Positions 1 through 5,558 of a DNA stretch of 13,302 nt are shown piece by piece. The stretch spans positions 1 through 13,302 of the forward strand of contig URDU01000049.1 in the NCBI GenBank assembly GCA_900546625.1, written 5' to 3'. Every line of letters begins with the position of its first letter. Position 1 is the stretch's first letter. A program made the translations under genes and the position numbers. The notes under the pieces are model-generated. The model was not told where the DNA came from. It worked only from the letters and a program-made list of their open reading frames with translations, and searched no databases. This DNA comes from an uncultured Lachnobacterium sp. GTDB taxonomy: Bacteria > Bacillota > Clostridia > Lachnospirales > Lachnospiraceae.

Positions 1-32
1 CTCTTACAGTAATCATCTACAATTTAATGTTG

Positions 33-72
33 TACAAAGCAAAAGAGCTCGAAAGAGCTCTTTTGCTTTGTA
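33..72. terminator. Perfect 18-bp hairpin with GAAA loop
   Basis: Positions 33-50 are the exact reverse complement of 55-72, closed by a GAAA tetraloop at 51-54. The stem contains its own A-run and T-run, so the RNA would form the same helix from either strand, as bidirectional terminators do. No separate U-tract follows; the sequence after the stem is only AT-rich. A TAA lies at 10-12 and may end a gene that entered from the left, but too little of it is visible to say. The likeliest role is a terminator for that upstream gene. Confidence 0.6.
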
Positions 73-110
73 TAAATATTATGTTTATAAAAGGGTAAGA
101 AAGTAAACAT

Positions 111-221
111 AGCATTTTCACAATTGCCCGGTATACTACAATCATAAACAAAAGAAATTCTCATATTAATCTTTTTTTCATATTTTTAGCCGGTACACCC
201 CACATGTACCGGCTTCCTCTT
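111..221 (+). repeat. ~110-bp direct repeat, copy 1
   Basis: This stretch recurs at 932-1040 with about three substitutions and two single-T deletions. It begins AGCATTTTCACAATTGCC and ends with a 10-bp stem (188-197 with 205-214, 7-base loop) followed by TCCTCTTT. A weak promoter-like pair, TTTTCA (115-120) and TACAAT (137-142) at 16-bp spacing, is present in both copies. The unit therefore resembles a complete short transcription unit, but this is an inference. Copy 1 has the better-paired hairpin. No coding frame is evident. Confidence 0.85.
188..220 (+). terminator. Terminator-like hairpin in repeat copy 1
   Basis: AGCCGGTACA (188-197) pairs with TGTACCGGCT (205-214) around the loop CCCCACA, and the stem is followed by the pyrimidine-rich TCCTCTTT. 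The shape fits a Rho-independent terminator on the plus strand, though the U-tract is broken by C residues. The second repeat copy has an A/C change that shortens its stem to 8 bp. Confidence 0.55.
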
Positions 222-292
222 TGTAATATAAAATATTGTATTGCAGTAAAGTAAATCATAAACATTTTACAAATCAAGAGGAAATAAGATTG

Positions 293-321
293 TTGAAATA
301 ATCTGCTAACTGTGGTATATT
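293..321 (+). promoter_or_regulatory. Promoter of the antitoxin RNA
   Basis: TTGAAA at 293-298 and TATATT at 316-321 are separated by 17 bp, and TGG directly precedes the -10 element (extended -10). Transcription should begin near 328-330, about 125 bases before the terminator at 421-455. No ribosome binding site or convincing frame follows, which fits a promoter for a non-coding RNA. Confidence 0.75.
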
Positions 322-333
322 GAACATAAAGAA

Positions 334-357
334 AGGCACTCGCTGGAACGAATGCCT
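334..357 (-). terminator. Terminator of the toxin mRNA
   Basis: Read on the minus strand, AGGCATTCG pairs with CGAGTGCCT (one G-U pair, 6-base loop) and is followed by TTTCTTTAT. This is the first stem with a U-rich tail downstream of the toxin stop codon. The toxin mRNA would therefore run from about 647 to about 326 and contain the full complement of the antisense RNA. Confidence 0.5.
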
Positions 358-420
358 CTCAGGAGCCCCACTCCATAAGGTGGAGTTTCCCAAGGTGAGT
401 TTATCCTCTTATTCAGAGGC

Positions 421-455
421 GCCCGTCCTGGTCACAACAGGGCGGGCATTTTATT
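421..455 (+). terminator. Terminator of the antitoxin RNA
   Basis: GCCCGTCCTG (421-430) pairs with CAGGGCGGGC (438-447) across a 7-base loop, with one U-G pair that works only in the plus-strand RNA. It is followed by ATTTTATTT. Read from the minus strand the same stem has a C-A mismatch and no U-tract, so it terminates plus-strand transcription. Confidence 0.8.
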
Positions 456-567
456 TGCGCTTGTTTCTCTTGTCGAGAAAGGCAAGCAACGCTACAATCA
501 AGCTACCGAAGGACATCAGCAAGGCTAATATCCCAATGAAAATCGAAATGATTTCATAAGCTGTCAT
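451..567 (-). CDS. Small hydrophobic Hol_Tox-like type I toxin
   Basis: This frame of 38 codons begins MTAYEIISIF, continues as a hydrophobic helix of about 25 residues, and ends in the basic tail LDKRNKRK. The pattern of an acidic/polar start, one membrane helix and a charged C-terminus matches the short Firmicutes peptides annotated as putative holin-like toxin (Hol_Tox; TxpA-like type I toxins). These act by damaging the inner face of the membrane. A strong ribosome binding site (GGGAGGTGG) lies just before the ATG, which is typical of this family. A consensus-like promoter lies upstream, and an antisense RNA is encoded opposite the 3' end. Local GC content is visibly higher than in neighbouring genes, suggesting transfer. 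The family assignment rests on recognition, and toxicity is inferred. Confidence 0.82.
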   Translation of the reverse strand: MTAYEIISIFIGILALLMSFGSLIVALLAFLDKRNKRK

Positions 568-570
568 TGG

Positions 571-622
571 CGCCACCTCCCTTCCTATGTATTCCGGCAA
601 ACCGGTCAATGGCTTGGGAGGC
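571..622 (-). promoter_or_regulatory. Toxin ribosome binding site and anti-SD segment
   Basis: The toxin ribosome binding site GGGAGG (plus-strand positions 576-581) can pair with CCTCCC (plus 616-621) in the same leader, plus one adjacent G-U pair. Sequestering the Shine-Dalgarno sequence in a long structured leader is a known second layer of control in type I toxins. The pairing is short (7 bp), so this is a suggestion. Confidence 0.45.
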
Positions 623-653
623 TACCACCCCTGTCGTGGGTTCCATGTGACAG

Positions 654-682
654 ATTCTAACATATTCAGACGATAATTTCAA
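654..682 (-). promoter_or_regulatory. Promoter of the toxin mRNA
   Basis: On the minus strand, TTGAAA (plus 677-682) and TAGAAT (plus 654-659) are separated by exactly 17 bp, with TG one base before the -10 element. Transcription should start near 647, giving a leader of about 80 bases before the toxin ATG. Confidence 0.75.
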
Positions 683-744
683 TTTAAATCATGATATCCG
701 ATTTATCATCATAGTTACTAAAACATATTTTTTTCAATTCTTAA

Positions 745-753
745 TGGTATAAT
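745..753 (+). promoter_or_regulatory. Extended -10 promoter before the HAD remnant
   Basis: TGGTATAAT is a full extended -10 element about 80 bases upstream of the remnant start codon at 834. The matching -35 region is only T-rich and poor. It is probably the surviving promoter of the decayed gene. Confidence 0.5.
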
Positions 754-833
754 AGACTCATGATGAATCTGGTAATTATAATGTTTCGTTTACATGTATT
801 AAGAAAGTGTGCAAGGTTATAGGAGAAAAATAA

Positions 834-931
834 ATGATTAAAAAACATAGTATTTGATATAGGAAACGTGCTGAATCGTGGTGTCATTCCTGAGAACGAG
901 ATAATTGATGAGATGGTTAAGGTGGATCCAC
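834..931 (+). pseudogene. Truncated, frameshifted HAD-family hydrolase remnant
   Basis: An AGGAG (821-825) and ATG (834) begin the frame, but a run of six A (840-845) puts it out of phase. With one A fewer it would read MIKNIVFDIGNVL, the typical first motif of YihX-like HAD phosphatases. The corrected frame continues NRGVIPENEIIDEMVKVDPQ and then runs into repeat copy 2 at 932, so most of the gene is missing. From memory of the family, the second segment normally lies several dozen residues after the first, which suggests an internal deletion as well. The gene would have encoded a cytosolic phosphatase; it cannot be functional here. Confidence 0.7.
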
Positions 932-1040
932 AGCATTTTCACAATTGCCTTGTATACTACAATCATAAACAAAAGAAATTCTCATATTAATCTTTTTTCA
1001 TATTTTAGCCGGTAAACCCCACATGTACCGGCTTCCTCTT
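932..1040 (+). repeat. ~110-bp direct repeat, copy 2
   Basis: This is the second copy of the repeat at 111-221, in the same orientation. Its two T-runs are each one base shorter, and the hairpin stem (from 1007 to 1034) is reduced to 8 bp by an A in place of C. It joins the HAD remnant on its left. On its right it ends at the stop codon of the minus-strand XRE remnant, so both of its ends lie at gene breakpoints. The terminator-like hairpin would serve either strand poorly. Confidence 0.85.
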
Positions 1041-1188
1041 TATTTTCCCATCTGTACTGATTCTGTAGATTTATCAAGTGCAAATATTTCTTCAATCGGG
1101 ACTCCAAAATAGTCGGACATCTCAAACATGAATTCTGCGGACGGCATTAGCCCAGCTCAACGCGTCGGCATTCAATCACTTCTTTCAT
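1040..1188 (-). pseudogene. XRE-family regulator remnant lacking its HTH core
   Basis: On the minus strand a start at 1188 gives MKEVIECRRVELG followed by a stop. In the next frame the sequence continues MPSAEFMFEMSDYFGVPIEEIFALD to a stop at 1040-1042. The first part matches the N-terminus, and the second the C-terminal helices, of short (about 65 residue) XRE regulators, where SAEFMFEMSDYFGVPIEEIF is a very typical ending. The roughly 25 residues containing the helix-turn-helix recognition region are missing at the junction, so the product could not bind DNA. No ribosome binding site precedes the start. Confidence 0.65.
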
Positions 1189-1197
1189 TATAATTCA

Positions 1198-1290
1198 TTA
1201 AAACCGGTAATCTGGTACATCATTAGAATTAATTTTGCCGACAACCTTTCCGAATACATCCAGACGGTCAGACTCTAATATTGGAACATT
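1198..1290 (-). pseudogene. Unidentified 3' gene fragment
   Basis: On the minus strand an open frame reads NVPILESDRLDVFGKVVGKI and then NSNDVPDYRF to a stop at 1198-1200. A stop lies just upstream and there is no start codon, so this is only the tail of a gene. It ends a few bases before the XRE remnant, as if both once formed one operon. The segment VFGKVVG is vaguely like the C-terminal part of S24/LexA-type proteins, but I cannot assign it. Confidence 0.35.
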
Positions 1291-1321
1291 TTACAACTAT
1301 GACACAAGTATGCAACATAAT
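1289..1321 (+). promoter_or_regulatory. Shared 18-bp box and promoter, C39 peptidase gene
   Basis: TTTTACAACTATGACACA (1289-1306) is followed by a 9-bp spacer and the -10 element CATAAT (1316-1321). The same 18 bases at the same distance from a TATAAT precede the response regulator gene (2350-2382). No good -35 hexamer exists at the normal spacing; the box occupies that place. This suggests a promoter that depends on an activator bound over the -35 region. Confidence 0.65.
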
Positions 1322-1386
1322 AAACGAATGCTTCTGATAGAGTAATGATACACAATATCAGTTACTGAAAAGCAGGAGGGTAGAAA

Positions 1387-2289
1387 GTGGACAGGACACA
1401 ATACAAATGTTGCAGACGTGGGGCAAATTTACGTCGAAGGAGACGCAGGCACAGAAAAATACGGCGTTCAGTTATATTTTCATGTAGTATCATAGCTGTG
1501 GCTGTATTTGTGATTGTTGGAAGCCGTATTATAACATCCGGCGCTGGCAGGACAAATAAAAATGATGTTGAAGCCGGAAATAATACATATGATAATGCAG
1601 TTATAGAAAATAGCAAAATCTCTGAAAAGAATAAGATACAAAATAATCAGTCAATGCTTGATGATATAATGAACAGTACCCAATATCCAAAACAGCTACA
1701 GGAGCTTGCTTTGAAAAATGAAGAGGCACTTGAGTTTGTGTATGATTATCCGACGGAACATGTGAAGGAACACATAGTTGATTTGACAGAAGAAGCGTCT
1801 ATGGATAGTGTTCCGTTATTTGTGCAGTGGGATAAACGCTGGGGCTACGAAAAGTATAGCGGCAATTTTTTCGCAGCAAGCGGATGCGGTCCCACTACAC
1901 TTTCGATGGTAGTGGTTTACCTGACACACAACAGGGATGCATCACCGCTTGCAGTAGCAAAGTATTCAAAGGAAGCCGGTTACAGTGTAGATGGATCGGG
2001 AAGTTCATGGACGCTTATAAGTGAAGGCTGCAGGCACTACGGCGTAAAAGCAAAGACAGTGGCGCTGGATGAGAGCAGAATGAAAGCAGAGCTTGATGCA
2101 GGACATCCTATTGTGGTAAATGTAGGACCGGGAGATTTTACCGATACAGGACATTTTATGGTTATAACAGGCTATGATGATGAAGGCTTTTCAATAAATG
2201 ATCCAAACAGCATTGAAAAAAGTGGCAAAAGGTGGTTATTCAAAAATATATCATCTCAGATTAGAGCTGTCTGGAGTATGTATGTGTGA
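1387..2289 (+). CDS. Membrane-anchored C39-like cysteine peptidase
   Basis: The GTG start has AGGAGG seven bases upstream. The 300-residue protein has a very arginine-rich cytoplasmic N-terminus (residues 10-27), one membrane helix (about 29-48), a polar linker to about 138, and a C-terminal papain-fold domain of the Peptidase_C39_2 type. Catalytic residues are recognisable: Cys167 in SGCGPT, His256 in GHFMVI, and Asn271/Asp272 in INDPN. The catalytic domain should lie outside the membrane. The family cleaves peptides, in bacteriocin exporters after a double glycine, but free-standing members have unknown substrates. There is no ABC transporter or precursor peptide here. The gene stands before a two-component operon and shares its promoter box, so it may process a surface protein or signal for that system. 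Family assignment is good; the substrate is unknown. Confidence 0.85.
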   Translation: MDRTQYKCCRRGANLRRRRRRHRKIRRSVIFSCSIIAVAVFVIVGSRIITSGAGRTNKNDVEAGNNTYDNAVIENSKISEKNKIQNNQSMLDDIMNSTQYPKQLQELALKNEEALEFVYDYPTEHVKEHIVDLTEEASMDSVPLFVQWDKRWGYEKYSGNFFAASGCGPTTLSMVVVYLTHNRDASPLAVAKYSKEAGYSVDGSGSSWTLISEGCRHYGVKAKTVALDESRMKAELDAGHPIVVNVGPGDFTDTGHFMVITGYDDEGFSINDPNSIEKSGKRWLFKNISSQIRAVWSMYV

Positions 2290-2313
2290 AAATATATTTG
2301 TATAAGTGCCGGT

Positions 2314-2353
2314 AAAACATCCTATTATTGAGTTAAATAATAGGGTGTTTTTT
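2314..2353 (+). terminator. Terminator between peptidase gene and TCS operon
   Basis: CCTATTATT (2321-2329) pairs with AATAATAGG (2336-2344) around a 6-base loop. The stem extends outward through one U-G pair into an A-run/T-run, and the tail is TGTTTTTT. It ends the peptidase transcript and directly touches the promoter box of the next operon at 2350. Confidence 0.85.
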
Positions 2354-2382
2354 ACAACTATGACACATCTTTATGCTATAAT
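2350..2382 (+). promoter_or_regulatory. Shared 18-bp box and promoter, TCS operon
   Basis: The same 18 bases found at 1289 occur here at 2350-2367, followed by a 9-bp spacer and an extended -10, TGCTATAAT (-10 hexamer 2377-2382). The -35 position reads ACAACT and does not match consensus, so activation by a bound regulator is likely. The closest candidate is the OmpR-type regulator encoded immediately downstream, which would make this an autoregulatory site. Confidence 0.7.
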
Positions 2383-2415
2383 AATTCTATCATAATCATA
2401 GAAGAGGAGCAGCTT

Positions 2416-3078
2416 ATGACCAGTATTCTCATAGTGGAAGATGACAACGACATAAATAATTTAATATGTGACACCTTAAAGGCTGAGGGATATCAATGCG
2501 AAAGAGCGTTTGATGGCAAGGAAGGGGCAGACAAAATTGAGCAGAACAGGTACGATCTTCTGCTGCTGGATATTATGCTTCCTGAGATAAATGGTTATGA
2601 ATTGCTTGACTATGTCAGGAGAATTGGGGATACTCCGGTCATAATAATATCTGCCATGGGACAGGTGGATGAAAGAATACGCGGGCTTCGTATGGGTGCG
2701 GATGATTACATATGCAAACCATTTCAGATAGGTGAGCTGCTTGCGAGAGTAGAAACTGTATTAAGGCGCACTCAGCGCACGGCAGAGCGTCTGGAAATAG
2801 AGGATGTGGCTATAGATCCTAAATCACGTACGGTGACAAAGGCAGGTGAGCAGGTAGAGCTCACAGTAAAGGAATTTGACCTGCTGTATGAGCTTATGAA
2901 GAATAAGAATGTCGCACTTAGCAGGCGCAGGCTTTATGAGCTTGTATGGCAGGAGGAGTATACAGGGGAGACGAGGACACTTGACTCACATGTACAAAGA
3001 CTGAGGAAAAAGCTTGACTGGAACGAAAAGATTGTCACAGTTTTCAGGATTGGCTATCGTCTGGAGGTTCGCGGATGA
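2416..3078 (+). CDS. OmpR-family response regulator
   Basis: The protein has 220 residues, the usual length. The receiver domain (1-115) shows the acidic pair Glu8/Asp9-Asp10, phospho-acceptor Asp52 in LLLDIMLP, Ser79 in IISAM and Lys101 in CKPF. The winged-helix DNA-binding domain (about 125-218) shows LTVKEFDLLYELM and HVQRLRKKL, followed by RIGYRLEV. GAGGAG lies six bases before the ATG. The stop overlaps the kinase start as ATGA, so the pair is translationally coupled. It should be phosphorylated by the kinase at 3075 and act on the 18-bp boxes at 1289 and 2350; the box assignment is inferred. Target genes beyond this block are unknown. Confidence 0.95.
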   Translation: MTSILIVEDDNDINNLICDTLKAEGYQCERAFDGKEGADKIEQNRYDLLLLDIMLPEINGYELLDYVRRIGDTPVIIISAMGQVDERIRGLRMGADDYICKPFQIGELLARVETVLRRTQRTAERLEIEDVAIDPKSRTVTKAGEQVELTVKEFDLLYELMKNKNVALSRRRLYELVWQEEYTGETRTLDSHVQRLRKKLDWNEKIVTVFRIGYRLEVRG

Positions 3079-4505
3079 AATTTTTCTATAAAATGTTTCT
3101 TGGAATGACAGTGATACTGGCTGTTGCCCTTGGAATGATAGAATATGTGACTCTATCATATTCACTGGAGCATGCAGTGAAAAGGGAGCAGGACAGTGCA
3201 CTTTCACAGCATCAGATGATAAAATACTCGATTGAAACGGTAATCCTTAACATGAAGAGTGAGGATGTGGAGAAAGAGCTTACAGATATGATGTCGCAGT
3301 CAGCAAAATCCATTGTTGGAGATGAAGGTGGAATGTATCTTGCCGATGATGATGGAAAAAAAGTATATGCCAATTCATGTAATTATGAGCAAAAGGATAC
3401 AAAGGTAAAGGACGGTACGCTTACATACAGTATAGTGTCAAAAGAGAATACTAAAGATACCGGTGAAAAGCAAAGCGGCAGATATATCCATGTCAAAAGC
3501 AGCTTTAAGCTGAATGAAAACAGGTATATTCTGATAACGGAAAGTGACATTACACCGGTTTTTGATGAGTCAAAGGAGCTTAGGTATAGATGCAGCATGT
3601 ACTACATTGTTATACTTGCTGTTGGTATGATGGTCATATTGATACTTTCTTTTATGATTACAAAGCCTCTTGCCGGATTAACAGCCACAACCAAAAAATT
3701 TGCAGATGGTGATTACACAGCAAGAAGTGATGTAAAGACAAAGGATGAAATAGGTGAGCTTGCAAAGGCTTTCAATGAGCTTGCAAAAAACCTTGAAAGC
3801 AAGGTTTATGAGCTTAGGATGGCGGCAAAGAAGCAGGAGGATTTTACTGCAAACTTTGCGCATGAGCTCAAAACCCCAATGACATCAATTATCGGATATG
3901 CTGATACCCTGTATCAGAAAAAATTGTCTGAGGATGAGGTGCACAGTGCTGCCGGAGTCATACTGAATGAGGGCATGAGGCTTGAAGCATTATCGTTTAA
4001 GCTGCTGGAGCTTATCACTCTTGATAAAAATGATTTCAGGCTTGAAGAGACAAGGGTATCAGAGATTATAGCAGACTGTGTGGAAACCGCGCGTGAAGCA
4101 GCAAGAAAGCATAATACAGAGCTTGTATACAATGCGGATGAGGCATGGGTGTGGCTGGAATATGATCTGTTTAAGACCATGCTTCTTAACCTGATAGACA
4201 ATGCGGTGAAATCAGGAGGCAGCAGGGTGGATGTATCAGGCAGTCTTATTTCGCACAGAATTTATCGTATTGCAGTTTCGGACAATGGAAGAGGGATACC
4301 GCCTGAGGATATAGAGAGAATTACTGAGGCTTTTTATATGGTTGACAAGTCCAGATCAAGAAGTGAGCATGGAGCAGGGCTTGGGCTTGCACTTGTATCA
4401 AGGATTGCTAAGCTGCATCATATAAAAATCCATTATGAGAGTGAGTCAGGTAAAGGAACAAGGGTGTATTTTGATATGAAAGCGGAGGCATTGGATGAAA
4501 AGTAA
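3075..4505 (+). CDS. Sensor histidine kinase (partner of 2416 regulator)
   Basis: The 476-residue inner-membrane kinase has a first helix at about 7-28, an extracytoplasmic sensor region of about 145 residues (30-174), and a second helix at about 175-195. Then come a HAMP segment (196-245), the HisKA domain with His263 in FAHELKTP, and an HATPase_c domain. The ATPase shows Asn372/Asn376 (LLNLIDNA), the G1 box DNGRGIP at 403-409 and the G2 box GAGLGLAL at 433-440. All catalytic residues are present. The gene overlaps the regulator by four bases and the next gene by eleven. The large sensor domain suggests detection of an extracellular ligand or cell-wall state. The signal is unknown; the neighbouring surface peptidase and the membrane-anchored protein are candidate signal modulators. 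Confidence 0.95.
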   Translation: MKFFYKMFLGMTVILAVALGMIEYVTLSYSLEHAVKREQDSALSQHQMIKYSIETVILNMKSEDVEKELTDMMSQSAKSIVGDEGGMYLADDDGKKVYANSCNYEQKDTKVKDGTLTYSIVSKENTKDTGEKQSGRYIHVKSSFKLNENRYILITESDITPVFDESKELRYRCSMYYIVILAVGMMVILILSFMITKPLAGLTATTKKFADGDYTARSDVKTKDEIGELAKAFNELAKNLESKVYELRMAAKKQEDFTANFAHELKTPMTSIIGYADTLYQKKLSEDEVHSAAGVILNEGMRLEALSFKLLELITLDKNDFRLEETRVSEIIADCVETAREAARKHNTELVYNADEAWVWLEYDLFKTMLLNLIDNAVKSGGSRVDVSGSLISHRIYRIAVSDNGRGIPPEDIERITEAFYMVDKSRSRSEHGAGLGLALVSRIAKLHHIKIHYESESGKGTRVYFDMKAEALDEK

Positions 4506-5505
4506 GCATTTATCAGTGCGCAAATGTATTGGTAAAAAACCGGATAAAATCAAGGGAATAGTGTGTATATGCATTATTATGGCAGTTGTATGTGCCGGAA
4601 ATATGATACCGAATTTTCTGATTTCACTTAAAGCAGCAAAAATTGCCAAAACGAGTACTACAATAAGCAACGCAGATATAAGTCCCTACAGCAGCTCTAT
4701 TTCAGCTGAAGAGAGGCTTACAAAGATGATGTCTCTGATGCAGGATAATGTAAATGAGCTGTGGAATGGGAAATATAATGAGACGAGGGAACCGTTGGAT
4801 ACTGAAATTCCGGTGGGACAGGCTTATACAGCTATTCAGACCTTTCTGAAGGGTGCCTGTGAGCTGCAGAAGCAGTCAGCTATTACGCAGATGCTCGGTG
4901 AAGACGATATAGGTATGCTGCAAAGCCTTGAAAGTAACTACTCAAAGGATACAGACAGTGAAGCAGAACAGACATATGAAGCTGCGCCTGCACAATATGG
5001 TGCAGCAGTCGTTTCGGATGCCGGCTTTGACAACACGATATCAGATTTTTTCGTGGCATCAGATATAAGCAAGGAATTGTCGGCGTGGGTATTTATAATA
5101 TCATTTGAAGATACGAGAATGCTTACTGCTGTTGATGCGGTGCTTGGAGTACCGTTTTATATTACGTATTATTGTGCTGATGTGGATAGTCCTAAGGCGC
5201 AGGCGGCAGTGATGAGAGATTTATATGTAAAGATGTATGGCAGTGATTATTCTATGGGGGATCCGAAAGAGTCTGAATCAAAAATAGATCCTTCCTTTGA
5301 GACAAATATAATAGAGAATTTTTATTATGGGAATAATTATGTCGAGGAGGATGATGAATATACAGGCTTTGAACCTTATGTATACTCTTGTTCATCAGAC
5401 AAGCTGCAGATGGAATATCAGGTTATTACAAGATTTCAAAGATTTGAAAAAAAAGGAAAGCAAGTGTCATCATATAAGTCGCGCGTGAATATATGTCTAT
5501 ACTAA
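4495..5505 (+). CDS. Membrane-anchored extracytoplasmic protein, unknown
   Basis: I do not recognise a family. The 336-residue protein has a basic N-terminus, one membrane helix at about 20-44 (ending near GNMIPNFLI), and a long, mostly acidic extracytoplasmic part. This part includes an EEDDEYTGFEPYVYSC segment near residue 290. There is no lipobox and no catalytic motif I can name. GGAGG sits six bases before the ATG, inside the kinase gene, so it is co-translated with the kinase. It is the last gene of the operon, before a shared terminator. Operon-encoded membrane-anchored proteins beside sensor kinases often tune the kinase or belong to the response; either is an inference here. The reading frame is intact and its codon use resembles that of its neighbours. 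Confidence 0.75.
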   Translation: MKSKHLSVRKCIGKKPDKIKGIVCICIIMAVVCAGNMIPNFLISLKAAKIAKTSTTISNADISPYSSSISAEERLTKMMSLMQDNVNELWNGKYNETREPLDTEIPVGQAYTAIQTFLKGACELQKQSAITQMLGEDDIGMLQSLESNYSKDTDSEAEQTYEAAPAQYGAAVVSDAGFDNTISDFFVASDISKELSAWVFIISFEDTRMLTAVDAVLGVPFYITYYCADVDSPKAQAAVMRDLYVKMYGSDYSMGDPKESESKIDPSFETNIIENFYYGNNYVEEDDEYTGFEPYVYSCSSDKLQMEYQVITRFQRFEKKGKQVSSYKSRVNICLY

Positions 5506-5512
5506 CCGAACT

Positions 5513-5546
5513 AAAAAGCTCTCTGTGCAATGCACAGGAGCTTTTT
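5513..5546. terminator. Bidirectional terminator between convergent operons
   Basis: AAAAAGCTC (5513-5521) pairs with GAGCTTTTT (5538-5546), continuing inward as CTGTGC with GCACAG after one bulged T. The stem is flanked by A5 and T5, so it works in both directions. It serves the plus-strand gene ending at 5505 and the minus-strand gene ending at 5559. Confidence 0.85.
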
Positions 5547-5558
5547 ATATGTAGACAT

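Larger units (their letters stand above)
329..455 (+). ncRNA. Putative type I antitoxin antisense RNA
   Basis: A transcript of about 125 bases is bounded by a consensus-like promoter (293-321) and a GC-rich terminator (421-447) followed by ATTTTATTT. It is predicted to fold into several hairpins: 334-342 with 349-357, 370-375 with 381-386, 405-409 with 415-419, and the terminator stem. It runs opposite to the toxin mRNA, overlapping the mRNA's 3' untranslated region and only the last few bases of the toxin frame. That is the layout of 3'-overlapping type I antitoxins such as RatA and SR4. The exact ends are inferred; the antisense geometry is directly visible. An open frame at 320-559 exists on this strand but starts inside the -10 element and is not credible. 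Confidence 0.7.

Noticed and set aside
320..559. A 79-codon plus-strand frame over the toxin-antitoxin locus
   Set aside because: It starts inside the antitoxin -10 element, has no ribosome binding site, and crosses a strong terminator and the toxin gene on the other strand.
111..1040. CRISPR array as an explanation for the repeats
   Set aside because: Only two copies, each over 100 bp and 710 bp apart, with no spacers or cas genes.
1387..2289. Bacteriocin maturation protease reading of the C39-like gene
   Set aside because: There is no ABC transporter domain and no nearby double-glycine precursor peptide; only the general papain-fold assignment is supported.
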